Positions 55,499-64,000 of a DNA stretch of 64,000 nt are shown piece after piece. How positions within the stretch are numbered: the first letter of the stretch is position 1; each line of letters opens with the position of its first letter. Position numbers and translations under genes: made by a program. Source of the stretch: Unio delphinus. Taxonomy: Eukaryota > Mollusca > Bivalvia > Unionida > Unionidae. The DNA lies in NCBI GenBank assembly GCA_029339505.1, contig JAQISU010000094.1:2882001-2946000 (forward strand). The letters are read 5' to 3'. The notes under the pieces are model-generated. The model saw nothing but the letters and a program-made list of their open reading frames with translations. It did not search any database and was not told where the DNA came from.

Positions 55499-55930
55499 AT
55501 GTCATCACAGCAATATCGCTATTATCAGGTCAGAGAATTTTAAACTAAACTCAAAACACTCACTGAGGGGTTTCAAGTAAAAATTAAAATATACCGACGA
55601 AGAATCACTGCAGTTAATGTTACCATCTACTCGGTGAGTGGTGTAATAACCGGAGCTGGTATTATACTCTCCTCGGTGACAATGATTGCTCTGATAGCTG
55701 TTCCAATTTGTATATCAGCAGTGACAACAATCGCGGGAATTATTTCAATAATAACAAAAAAAATATCATCATGCAGCCAGCGTAAACTACAAGACTACAT
55801 AGTTAAATTCCATATTGTGTCAACCGCATACTCACAATTATCCTTGATGATATCGTCGTCACTCAATGATACATTAATATCAGATAATGAGTTCTCAGCA
55901 GTGGTACGTGTTTATGATTCCGTGATGTGA
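55499..55930 (+). pseudogene. membrane protein with two hydrophobic segments (Polinton)
   Basis: MSSQQYRYYQVREF, a stop or shift, then KLKTLTEGFQVKIKIYRRR, followed by two long hydrophobic stretches (GVITGAGIILSSVTMIALIA and VPICISAVTTIAGIISIIT) with Gly/Ser, and a soluble helical C-terminus (YSQLSLMISSSLNDTLISDN, EFSAVVRVYDSVM). Proteins of this plan (basic, two membrane helices, acidic helical end) recur in invertebrate Polintons. A role in the inner membrane or entry is possible, but there is no direct evidence. Confidence 0.6.
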
Positions 55931-55961
55931 AAATTTGAGCGACAACATAAGTATAATAACA

Positions 55962-56720
55962 ATGACAACACCGCAAGAACTACTTCAACAAATAGCGGAA
56001 AATACCAACCCGGTGAAAACAAGTATGATATCAATAACCTCAACGAATCCTGAATTCAGTGTGAATTTCCCTACTATGATTCGCGTGAAGGAGATATTGT
56101 TAGCGAAACTACGAGTGTATCACAATTGGGCTAATATTAGGTCGGTAGCGTTTGGCAGTCAACAACCGAATAATTCCTTGGTGTTTGCGAATAAGAATCG
56201 CGAAGACAGAACTCCAGACTGGAACGTTGTTTTGCTACCATCTGGGTCATACCAAATCGAACAAATCCATGCTGAATTTCAGCGTAGAATAAAATCCATT
56301 ACTGGAACACCAGAATCGAAGATCACTGTAACAGTTCGTGAGCCGACGTTATCATCCGCCATTGAGATAAACTCGCCTACGTATGGCGTAAATATCTATC
56401 AGAGTTCAATAAGGACAATACTAGGATGGCCTGAAAAAACACCTCGGACATCTTATCAAATACCTGAACCTAAAAAACCTGATTATGTCACGGATATACA
56501 GTCATATCATGAAATCAACCCATCATATCTAGAATATTTACATTATATAAAAAATACAAAATTAACCGATAGATTTACATTTATCGATAACAATACCATG
56601 CAATGGTATTTTGTTTTTGAGAAAACTCCTGATTCATCCATTACAATTATATTTACGTTAACCAGCGTCATTGATTATTTGAAAGAGATTAATCGATTAC
56701 ATAGAACACAACTAGAATGA
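55962..56720 (+). CDS. conserved Polinton virion-type protein, intact
   Basis: 252 codons, uninterrupted, the longest undamaged gene of the element. ATG chosen at 55962 because it follows GTATAATAACA, the same box as at the fibre gene. Begins MTTPQELLQQIAENTNPVKT, then beta-rich sequence: SITSTNPEFSVNFPTMIRVK, WNVVLLPSGSYQIEQIHAEF, SSAIEINSPTYGVNIYQSSI. The end is FTLTSVIDYLKEINRLHRTQ. The strand-rich N-terminal half with an I-x-S-T-N-P-E-F-S-V-N-F opening looks like a capsid-surface or penton-associated protein of Polintons; exact role not known. It overlaps the next start by ATGA. Confidence 0.6.
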   Translation: MTTPQELLQQIAENTNPVKTSMISITSTNPEFSVNFPTMIRVKEILLAKLRVYHNWANIRSVAFGSQQPNNSLVFANKNREDRTPDWNVVLLPSGSYQIEQIHAEFQRRIKSITGTPESKITVTVREPTLSSAIEINSPTYGVNIYQSSIRTILGWPEKTPRTSYQIPEPKKPDYVTDIQSYHEINPSYLEYLHYIKNTKLTDRFTFIDNNTMQWYFVFEKTPDSSITIIFTLTSVIDYLKEINRLHRTQLE

Positions 56721-57295
56721 CTACGACGGAGCTTCCAAGAGTATCTCTCTGATATAACAAAACCATGTGATGAGATCATAAAACACATTAGGATATTAAA
56801 TCAGCTTGTATCCGATATGGAATATATCAGCAAACGAATAATTCAAGTAATGATAAGAGCGGAGATAAACAAAAATTCCTAACTGGTTACAATATAACAG
56901 AGGCCGATTTACCCGATTTCAAGTTTCATGGGTATAACGCAAATGAACTAAAAAAATCTGTTAACTCTTTCACTACCACTGACGTGTATATCCGCTGCAT
57001 AAATATGCTTAGCCTCACCAGTGACTGATAGATCCGCTTGTAAACAGAGCACTATTACTCCCAATGACGGACATATCAGCTTGCCGTACATGCTTCTTAA
57101 ACCCTAGTGACGGATAGATCAGCGCTGTATGTCATTGTTACAACCGATCGTATTGGTCAATATATGGAAGTAAAAATCTATTCAACCAATCAAATTAGAG
57201 TTAACAAATGATTGTTCTTACTAAATCCGGTTCCTTTTTTCAAATTTTTACCGCATGTGTGTTAATACATGCATTTGTAGTTGACAGTAGAAACC

Positions 57296-57550
57296 ATGGC
57301 GTTCTCTTACGATAGCGATTCAGATTCCGACTTTTCTGGTTTTTCTGAGGATGATATTGACCACCATGAATTAAGAAGTATTGGTAGTGATATTAATATA
57401 TCTTCTTTATCAAGTCTGTCAGAAATTGAGACAGAAACTGATGATGAAGACGACGAAGTGTGGACAAGAGAACCACGTGCGCCGAAAGTAACGGAGTTTA
57501 CAGAAAGCGTCGGCTTAACTTTCGTTTTGGATGAAGGGAAAAAAGAATAG
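57296..57550 (+). pseudogene. piggyBac transposase, N-terminal fragment
   Basis: 84 codons. Very acidic and Ser-rich start (MAFSYDSDSDSDFSGFSEDD, ETETDDEDDEVWTREPRAPK) then VTEFTESVGLTFVLDEGKKE and a stop. The acidic N-terminus ending in a W...P..x-F-T-x-x-x-G-L block is how PGBD-type transposases enter their first conserved domain. The catalytic DDD domain is missing. Confidence 0.75.
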
Positions 57551-57689
57551 AGATTTTTTCTTTAAATAGATATCACGAGGAATTGCTTAAGAAATAGTAG
57601 AACATAGTGACTAGGTAACAGTGTTAGTAATTAAATGTATATATTTGATAAATAACTTAGTATAAAAGACTCCCAGATAAATTTTAGTG

Positions 57690-57935
57690 TTTTCAAGCAG
57701 TGTTTTGTGTTATATTCCTGGATAAATGTTAGTGTTTACAAGCAGTGTTTTGTGTTATATTCCTGGATAAATGTTAGTGTTTTCAAGCAGTGTTTTGTGT
57801 TATATTCCTGGATAAATGTTAGTGTATAAAAACAGTGTTTTGTGTTCTATTCCTTGATAAATTTTGGTGTTTTCAAGCAGTGTTTTGAGTTAATTTTAGT
57901 GTTTACAAGCAGTGTTTTGTGTTATATTCCTGGAT
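57690..57935. repeat. ~45-bp minisatellite inside the piggyBac element
   Basis: Five copies of a unit with CAGTGTTTTGTGTTATATTCC, TGGATAAATGTTAGTGTTT and (A/T)CAAG. Confidence 0.85.
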
Positions 57936-58597
57936 TTCAGCAGGATAAAATAATCAAACAGATATAAGGTAGTTAAAGCTTTTATATATGCATGATTTTA
58001 GCCTATAATCAGTTTATTAGAGAGAAAATAACTAACACAATCCAACCAAACATCAGCTAAAAAGTTATCATTTGGCTACAGCAGCATTTGGCTCTGGTAG
58101 TCAGCCCACAAATCAGCTGCAGTAGTGACCCCAGCAGCTAGGCATAGCAGTGAGCCACTACAGTAGCATTAGTAGGTAAAGAGTTAATGATCTTATTCAA
58201 GAAAACTTTTCTCTGATACTCAACAAATGGAAACAACAAGCAACAATCCTCAAACATAATAATGACCCAGACGGCGGTGGTAGACATATCGCTCCTAAAA
58301 ATGTTAATATATCCTCGGTGATAGCATTGAATTTAGTATGTGATGTAATCGAAGGGAGTTACCAAATAAATCTCGAAAGATCAAATCAAGCCCAACAAGG
58401 ATATATTTTATATTCATTTGCACCAACAGCTCCTTCAGGGTTTCTAATCATTGAGGATCCAACTAGTCCAGTCTATATGTGATGTCATAATAATTCACTA
58501 ATGAGAATTAATTTCAAACTCACTGACCAATCCAATAATTTGATTGATTTACGAGGTGAGGTTTTACAAATTAATCTGTTTGTGAAATCCTAAATGA

Positions 58598-58827
58598 CTT
58601 TCATCGTGAAAATTGTTTATGATTTCAAGGATTGTTAAACCCAATGCAGCAGCAGGGGGGTGCGACAACAATTGTGGCGTCTTATTTTTTTGACAAATGA
58701 GCCTCTATAAAATATTTACAAGGAAGTCTTAGTTTGCCAAATGGATGCTTTTTTTTTTATTTCGAAGAAGCCTTGGTTTGCCGAATCGACGCCTCTAAAA
58801 AGTTGTCTGATTCGCTCCTGCTGCTGC
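58598..58827 (-). repeat. Polinton right terminal inverted repeat
   Basis: Inverted copy of 39610-39839. Near the end it reads CGCTCCTGCTGCTGC, followed by the TTATGC duplication. It differs from the left copy by scattered substitutions and a few indels in A and C runs. Confidence 0.92.
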
Positions 58828-58833
58828 TTATGC
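58828..58833. repeat. Polinton target-site duplication, right copy
   Basis: TTATGC, as at 39604-39609. Confidence 0.8.
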
Positions 58834-59910
58834 CGTGCCATAGTTCTCAAATAAAACAGCAATAGCAACAACAACAACAAATAATATATAACCAAAACAT
58901 TGTTATTTAAGGTCAATCTGTCTTAGAAAATAAACCAAAACAAAAACTTTTTGATAGAGACAAATACACAGACGCATACTATTTCGAGGTTTTGATATTA
59001 TGTTAGTTCTTTCTAACTAGCATGGTCAAGTTTATTCTATATGCAGGACTAGCTCAGTACATTTTCAGATCATTAAATGTAGCTAAAGCAACTGAACTAG
59101 TTGTAAACACATCACGTGATACATTGTATATACTGTTTGCTACATTTAATGAAGTTGACTTGAAAATTTGCTGTGCTTCAGATAGGATAAAATTCTCAAT
59201 GGTGTTTGAAATGAACTATGTCAGAAAACACTGATCCATGCACATAAGACTATATACCTATACACTTCATAGCATCCCAACTCTCTAAACAACAACGGAA
59301 AACTTAGCAACAGCCAGAAATGTGTTATATCAAACATGCTTTATTATAATTTTGTTAAGCATCTCCGTTGTGCTCCAGCTGAATATACCTGCAATATTTA
59401 TTGACAAATAATACACTTACCAGCCAGAAGGAATCATTTATCCCCCATCACACAAATCCATAAGCAAATTTCACTGCCTCACTTGCCATATTTCCAAGAC
59501 AGAAATAAAAATTTACAAAGAATCAGTGAACTTGAAACAGAAAGTTTAGCACATTGTTATCCTCTGGGATCTGCATATTTGGAGGGTGACGAGGGTCTTT
59601 TATACGGGAGAGTGGGGTACTCAAAATTGAAAATGATGAAAGGAAACAGTTTCTTTCTAATAAATTATATCTATTTATTGTTAATTTCATATAACATCCA
59701 TATATTAAATATGATAATACTTCATTACTATGCCAAGTTTTATGTTGTTATTTTTCTTTGCTCACGCATAGGAACTGTGTACTTCAGACTCAACTGTCAC
59801 ACCACAACCCTCATTAGCTTATTTGTATTCATGTGCCACATGTAAACATTGTGACGTGCACACTTTTAAAGAGTTCTTTTTACTTTAAAGGATAATATTG
59901 GGTGAGAAAA
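58834..59910. other. NCLX intron, right of the Polinton
   Basis: No gene recognised. Short CAA repeats near 58860-58880. Confidence 0.5.
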
Positions 59911-60067
59911 ATAATCTACGTTGGGGTTTGGACTGAGACAATGAAATCCCAGCTGCGGGGTTACATTATATATCTCCCCACTCGGAGAAGACTCGTGGGG
60001 AGACAAATAATATAACCCCTAGGCTGGGATTTCATTGTCTCGGTCCAAACCCCAACATAGATTCTCT
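59911..60067. mobile_element. foldback MITE, second type
   Basis: A hairpin with ~70-bp arms: left AATCTACGTTGGGGTTTGGAC, TGAGACAATGAAATCCCAGC and ATATCTCCCCA; right TGGGGAGACAAATAATATAAC, GCTGGGATTTCATTGTCTC and GTCCAAACCCCAACATAGATT. The loop is ~15 bases around GGAGAAGACTCG. Unrelated in sequence to the foldback at 24414. It lies ~240 bp upstream of an NCLX exon. Confidence 0.8.
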
Positions 60068-60304
60068 ATAGTGGGGGTAAATCGTTCAACAGATACTCAA
60101 GGTGCCTTGCCAATGAAGCTGCAAGGTTTTTGTTGTCAAAAGCAACATCAAGTTAATTCAATAATTTGGTAAATTTACCTCAGTTAAATGTATAAGCAAT
60201 CAGAATTATACCATTTTTAGTACATTTTCAGATTTGTTCTAATTCCATATCATGACAGGGGCCTTGTTTCATTGTTTGCTAACCTTTTCTTTCCCGTTTT
60301 ACAG

Positions 60305-60486
60305 CTGAGATTGAAGAAGAGAGACAACACTTGCTGCACAGCCATGTCCATTCCCATATAGAGGCAGTGCCAGATCTTGATGTTGTCATTTCTCCTTGGG
60401 GTCGCTTCTTCACAGCCATTAATCCGATTGACACAGAAAACTGGTCTCGGATGAAAATTTACAAAAAAGTATATGAAATATTTAAG
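60305..60486 (+). CDS. SLC8B1: NCLX (SLC8B1) exon: end of the central loop
   Basis: 182 bp: (A)EIEEERQHLLHSHVHSHIEA, VPDLDVVISPWGRFFTAINP and IDTENWSRMKIYKKVYEIFK. An acidic/His-rich loop is followed by the conserved INP(I/L)D...W...Y...FK segment that precedes the sixth membrane helix of NCLX. The acceptor is CGTTTTACAG and the donor TTTAAG/GTAATT, phase 0. The phase-1 start fits either micro-exon or exon 25913 directly. The following exons with the alpha-2 repeat were not found and must lie beyond 64000. Confidence 0.9.
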
Positions 60487-60509
60487 GTAATTGGGACAAT
60501 TAATGTATT

Positions 60510-60778
60510 TGAAACTTCATTGCAGATCCACCACGGATGTGGGAGGTTACAGATTCAAACTCAAAGTCCTATAAAAATGGTACTAACAGCTGCATCGCTA
60601 GGCACTCAGCATTAAGAAGTTAGTGTTAGGACTGGTTGGCCTGGTGTCAGGACAATGGGACTGGGTGGGTACATATCTGTGGCATGCCCCAGTGCTAGAT
60701 CTCACTATAAACTGCCACACTGCAGATATTGTAGCGTTATGACTGAAACTTTTTAAGCTACATTAAAAATCCATATCA
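60510..60778 (+). repeat. SINE family B, head damaged
   Basis: GATCCACCACGGATGTGGGAGG and TTCAAACTC (box B remnant) just after the exon, then GCATTAAGAAGTTAGTGTTAGG, CTGGTTGGCCTGGTGTCAGG, AGATCTCACTATAAACTGCC and TGACTGAAAC...TTAAAAATCC. Confidence 0.75.
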
Positions 60779-60872
60779 ACCACTCCGGTGGCCTATTGGT
60801 TAGAACATCAGAGATTGGAGTGGGAGGTCTTGGGTTCAGTCCCTGGCTGAGTCATACAGACATGAATTTTCT
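60779..60872 (+). repeat. SINE family B head fragment
   Basis: CCACTCCGGTGGCCTATTGG TTAGAACATC (box A), GGGTTCAGTCCCTGGC (box B) and GAGTCATACAGACAT, then the similarity stops. It follows the previous copy directly, tail to head. Confidence 0.75.
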
Positions 60873-61099
60873 CCGTTTTAATACAGAATTCCGCTTTTCT
60901 CCTGACTTTAATCCGATTTTTCTTGATATAGTCCGTTTTTATTTTTAAAAATGTCCGATTCGTTTTTTTTCCCCGGTTTTTAACCATTCATTTCTGTCCC
61001 ATTCCGCAAGAATCCTTGTAACATATTCACTCCATATATTAGTTAGCCCACGACTCTAGTAAAGAGTATTCTGGTTGGTCAAAAGTTTCAATTCATTCA

Positions 61100-61384
61100 A
61101 TGAATCTTCGTGTAAAGGAAACTGATGACAATGGAAAGAAGAAGCGTGCTGTTACTGCTGTAGTTGTTGAGAGAGACAATGACACGAAAAGTTTAGATAA
61201 AGGTTTTAAAAAATTGGAAGGGAATGGCCGGAATGGATTGTCGACTGAAATTGAGTTGGTAAATTTTAAGAAAACTGAACACTCGACTGGCATTTTGTGC
61301 CCTGCAATATATACCTTACAGAAGTCATTGTTGAAAGAGTCTGGAATCGCACCTACAAATGAAGCTGCATATGGAAAAAAATGA
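61100..61384 (+). other. 94-codon open frame, unidentified
   Basis: Reads MNLRVKETDDNGKKKRAVTA then VVVERDNDTKSLDKGFKKLE and a stop after NEAAYGKK. It is Lys-rich and charged, with a codon-like texture unlike the flanking repeats. No domain is recognised. It may be a transposon remnant or an insertion; the minus strand is also open across it. I do not assign a function. Confidence 0.25.
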
Positions 61385-61839
61385 AGCCCTCTGTCAGCAA
61401 GTCGCCAATACATGATATATTTGGGTGTTTATTTTACATATTTATTATGAAAAGATAGAAATGTAATATGTTGGCAGGAAAAAATGCCTAATTATTGACT
61501 TAATTACGATGTGAACACAGACATGCACATGAAATAGCTTAAGTACCAATAGTATTGGACAACAAATTCATGTGACAATAAATATTGTAAAATTATTCAA
61601 ATTTTTGGTAAGTTTGTTAGTTTTTGAAATGATTATTTTGTTACATATTATGGTCACAAGTTTCACCAGGAACAGATTTTCATGCGTTTAAAATGCATCT
61701 TTGACCCCCGGAACCCCCTGATCACGGGTGCTGCTCCTTGAGACCCTGTTGGAGGAGTACCCACAATCCCATCTTTCGCATTTTCATTTTTTTTTTTTTT
61801 AAAGGTCAAAATCATGTCTGGTCATACCAAAAGACTTAA
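61385..61839. other. NCLX intron, unassigned part
   Basis: No element seen. A T run lies at about 61788-61800. Confidence 0.5.
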
Positions 61840-62070
61840 AATACTGGTACTAACAGCTGCCTCGCTTGGTGATCAGCATTAAGAGGTTAGTGTTAGTACT
61901 AGTCGGTCTGGTGTCAGGATAATGTGACTGGGTGGGACATCATGCTACATGTCTGGGCATGATGCCCCAGTGCTAGACATCACTATAAACTGCTTTACTG
62001 CAGACATTGTAGCAATATGACTGAAAATTTTTTAAATCTACGTTAAAAATTCTAATCAAACAAACAAAAA
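61840..62070 (+). repeat. SINE family B, 3' part
   Basis: Begins with GGTACTAACAGCTGCCTCGC, then TCAGCATTAAGAGGTTAGTG, GTCGGTCTGGTGTCAGGATAA, AGACATCACTATAAACTGC and TTAAAAATTCTAATCAAACAA. The tRNA head is missing (5' truncated). Confidence 0.75.
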
Positions 62071-62469
62071 TCCATATCATCTCACACACACTCACTCAAA
62101 CTTCAATGGGACTGTACTTATTAACGTATATACTTTAGTATAAGCCTAGTCCATGTGAAAACTTTCAGATCTTCTGTCTCATAATGCACTGGGAGATCTG
62201 GGTTTGTTGGGAATCATGATGGTAGATCAGGGTCTACATTGCTTGCATTTTGGAATTGGCTTATAAGTGAGTACATCCTGTACATTAATGTCATTCTTAT
62301 TGTCTAATTTTATTGGGCTTCCTTTCCTCTTCAATCTACTGCTGATTAAAATTATATTTTATTATTTCATTCATATATAATATTAATGTGCAGGAGATTA
62401 AGCTTACGCAAAATTAAGAAGTTGGTTTCGAAAATACTTTTGTTATGCATTATTTTTCAACAGAAATTC
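62071..62469. other. NCLX intron, unassigned part
   Basis: No gene or element seen. Confidence 0.5.
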
Positions 62470-62725
62470 TGAGTCATTATTGTTGTAGGGTTTAACGCCA
62501 TTTTTCAGTACACGATAGGCTATATATGGCGGCCAGTATTATTGGTGGAGGAAGAACCTGGGTAAAACCTTGGAAAGAACTACTGACCCACGAGAAGCTA
62601 CTGGCAAGATTTCTCAGATAACTACATTAGCCGAATCTTAAGACTCGAACCCACACTGACAGAGTGTGAGATGGCAGTCATCTGTAATGGAAAGCACTTT
62701 AGACCACTCGGCCACTCGGGGCCCC
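62470..62725 (-). repeat. tRNA-derived SINE, family A, antisense
   Basis: Read on minus: GGGGCCCCGAGTGGCCGAGT GGTCTAAAG (box A), GGGTTCGAGTCTTAAGATTC (box B), CTTGCCAGTAGCTTCTCGTG, CCGCCATATATAGCC and a CTGAAAAATGGCGTTAAACC end with a CAA tail. The best-preserved family A copy in the window. Confidence 0.88.
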
Positions 62726-62984
62726 CTGAATAATTGTATTCTTTATTAGATTCCATGAATTTAATTAAAACATACTTAACAACACTTCAAATGTAGTTGA
62801 AGAGAAATATATACAAGGTACAGTTTAAATTCTAACAATTAGTAACACTAATTATTCTATCATGACACCCACCCACCACCACTGCAGTCATTACTGCTAC
62901 TACTTCAGCTAGTCACCAGCTCTACAACTACCGATATACTTGCTACTCTTACTATTTCTATTGATACCAATACCACTGGTATAG

Positions 62985-63046
62985 TTACTACTGCTAATGC
63001 TACTACTACTACATTTGATACCACCACTACTACTACTACTTCTAAC
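62985..63046. repeat. imperfect (CTA)n triplet repeat
   Basis: CTACTACTGCTAATGCTACTAC and ACCACTACTACTACTACTTC, immediately before a SINE. Confidence 0.75.
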
Positions 63047-63350
63047 TGCTCCAGTGGCCTTGTGGCTAGAAGGTCCACCTTGGATGCAGGAGGTTGTGGG
63101 TTCGAACCCTGGCTGAGTCATAAGAAAGACATAAAATTGATATTAGCAGCTGCCTCACTTGGCGCTCATCAATAGGAGGTTAGTGTTTGGATTGTTCTCC
63201 TGGTGTCAGGATAATGCGACTGAGAGAGACATGATGCTAGATGTCTGCCGCATGATGCCCCAGTGCTAGACTACACTGTAAACTGTCACACTGCAGATAT
63301 CATAGTGATTGGATTGATTATTTTTTAAAGGTACATAAAAATCTAAAACA
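63047..63350 (+). repeat. tRNA-derived SINE, family B
   Basis: Full length: CTGCTCCAGTGGCCTTGTGG CTAGAAG (box A), GGGTTCGAACCCTGGCTGAG (box B, perfect tRNA-like), the CATCAATAGGAGGTTAGTG body, CTCCTGGTGTCAGGATAATG, ACTACACTGTAAACTGTCAC and a CACACACAC tail. Confidence 0.88.
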
Positions 63351-64000
63351 CACACACCGCTTCTTATGATGCCACCACCACCTCAGGTCATAGAATCCTG
63401 GAAAGGTTTTGGAATTTAAAAAAAAAATTTCACGGGCCTTGAAGAGTAATTAAATTTGTTAAAACCTTGAAATTTCTCCTTCGAATACGTTCCCCAATCA
63501 CATTAACGTTAGGATATAAGTCTGCTACCTTGCGAATCCAGTCCTACTAAAAGATGAAAATTCGTCTTTTCTGTCTATATCCTATAGAAAAGGGCAATAA
63601 CTCTTACCCCTTACCTCCCCTTGCCACCGCCAGGTGTCTCTTGTTTTTAAGCTTCGCTTGTACTGTTCACAATGTACAAATACAACTCCATATAATCCAA
63701 GCCATCTTAGTGTAAAATCGGACCATCCGAAGTTAAATTTGGAATTATTGTGTTGGACAATCATTCTTCTACAGGTTGTATACATTATTTTACAATATTT
63801 TCAAATTTTGAGTGACTTTGTCACCTTGTACGGACTTCGTTTTTTGACGACCACATTGCAACACGCTAATGGCGTTACTCGTGTTGTCATTTATGAGTCA
63901 ATGCGGCACTGAATAATTTCGCTTACTTCGTTAGTAATGGTTGTAATATTAGCAAATTAATAACATATTGAATTGCTAATTTGTGCTTTGTTTTTCTTCT
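63351..64000. other. NCLX intron, unassigned end of window
   Basis: No exon or element recognised. The open frames here are short and have no protein-like features. Confidence 0.45.

Larger units (their letters stand above)
56965..58183 (+). mobile_element. piggyBac-like element nested in the Polinton
   Basis: 1219 bp flanked by TTAA (56961-56964 and 58184-58187). The ends are inverted CTCTTT(C/A)..CTAC: left CTCTTTCACTACCACTGACG, right read inward CTCTTTACCTACTAATGCTA. It carries only the acidic N-terminus of a piggyBac transposase (57296-57550) and a minisatellite, so it is a deletion derivative. Reading across the TTAA in the host gene stays in frame once one TTAA is counted. Confidence 0.85.
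56717..58593 (+). pseudogene. last Polinton gene, penton/minor-capsid-like, split by a piggyBac element
   Basis: Starts MTTTELPRVSL in an ATGA overlap with the previous gene. Frame changes near 56750 and 56880 lead to FLTGYNITEADLPDFKFHGY, which ends at the TTAA of the piggyBac insertion (56961). Right of the element (from 58184) the same frame continues with KWKQQATILKHNNDPDGGG, SSVIALNLVCDVIEGSYQIN and GYILYSFAPTAPSGFLIIED. A TGA near 58480 is followed in frame by INFKLTDQSNNLIDLRGEVL and a stop at 58593, the inner edge of the inverted repeat. The C-terminal D-Q-x-N-x-x-x-D-L-x-G-E strand pattern is usual in Polinton minor capsid/penton-like proteins (from memory of the family; no search done). 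Confidence 0.65.
39610..58827. mobile_element. Maverick/Polinton virus-like element, decayed
   Basis: A 19.2-kb self-synthesising DNA transposon of viral (Preplasmiviricota-type) origin. It is delimited by ~230-bp inverted repeats, a 6-bp duplication, and the diagnostic gene set: retroviral-type integrase, protein-primed-type PolB, packaging ATPase, adenain-like protease and double-jelly-roll capsid protein. Leftward genes (ATPase, PolB-helicase) and rightward genes diverge from about 40.6 kb and 47.7 kb. Nearly every gene has one or more frameshifts or stops, and three or more younger repeats are nested inside (44848-47000, 56965-58183, and SINE pieces in 48.9-50.0 kb). It cannot be active. 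The insertion lies in the NCLX intron between 36432 and 60305. Confidence 0.96.

Noticed and set aside
60487..64000. Further NCLX exons with the alpha-2 repeat
   Set aside because: Both strands were scanned for the expected hydrophobic segments and the G-N-S-x-G-D motif and none was seen. They probably lie beyond the window.

Overview
The window is AT-rich, intron-rich animal DNA, most likely from a marine invertebrate and probably a mollusc. That reading is inference. It rests on two families of tRNA-derived SINEs with a mollusc-like look, large introns full of minisatellites, a full-size hAT element, a CR1/L2-type LINE and a ~19 kb Maverick/Polinton.

Host gene. One plus-strand gene runs through the window, an orthologue of the mitochondrial sodium/calcium exchanger NCLX (SLC8B1). 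Nine coding exons are visible: 10370-10522, 11941-11993, 19111-19168, 22586-22697, 25022-25189, 25913-26020, 31621-31668, 36388-36432 and 60305-60486. Their phases join without conflict. They cover the cysteine-bearing N-terminal region, the first membrane helices, the alpha-1 repeat (GNGAPD) and the loop before the second half of the protein. The first exon(s) and the alpha-2 half lie outside the window. The intron at 19169-22585 has U12-type (minor spliceosome) signals and appears to be AT-AA. The exons at 31621 and 36388 are a duplicated pair coding for a short acidic segment.

Introns. From 1 to 10369 there are decayed SINEs, a possible Penelope-like remnant, a piggyBac MITE and several minisatellites, including one of 1.4 kb. 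From 12160 to 18410 a minus-strand LINE is split inside the YADD box of its reverse transcriptase by a hAT transposon (13188-17055) with 8-bp target duplications. From 20.5 to 37 kb there are SINEs, foldback elements, many minisatellites (the largest 34.3-35.9 kb), and a ~2 kb DNA transposon whose ends are packed with AAGCTTGCGCAAGCTT palindromes.

Polinton, 39610-58827. It has ~230-bp terminal inverted repeats and a 6-bp target duplication (TTATGC), and it sits in the last visible complete intron. From left to right: packaging ATPase (-), zinc-ribbon/phospholipase A2 protein (+), integrase (+), an HNH nuclease piece and a protein-primed-type PolB joined to an SF1 helicase (-). Then, all on +, come a small zinc-binding protein, a NUMOD/HNH endonuclease, a conserved Polinton protein, a virion-type small protein, the double-jelly-roll major capsid protein, a basic hydrophobic protein, an adenain-like protease, a fibre-like protein with three 63-residue repeats, a membrane protein, and two further virion-type proteins. 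Almost every gene carries frameshifts or stops. Two younger DNA transposons are nested inside it, a pogo/Tigger-like one in polB and a piggyBac-like one in the last gene. The copy is therefore a fossil, but its gene layout and a recurrent TATA-type box placed right at the start codons are still legible.
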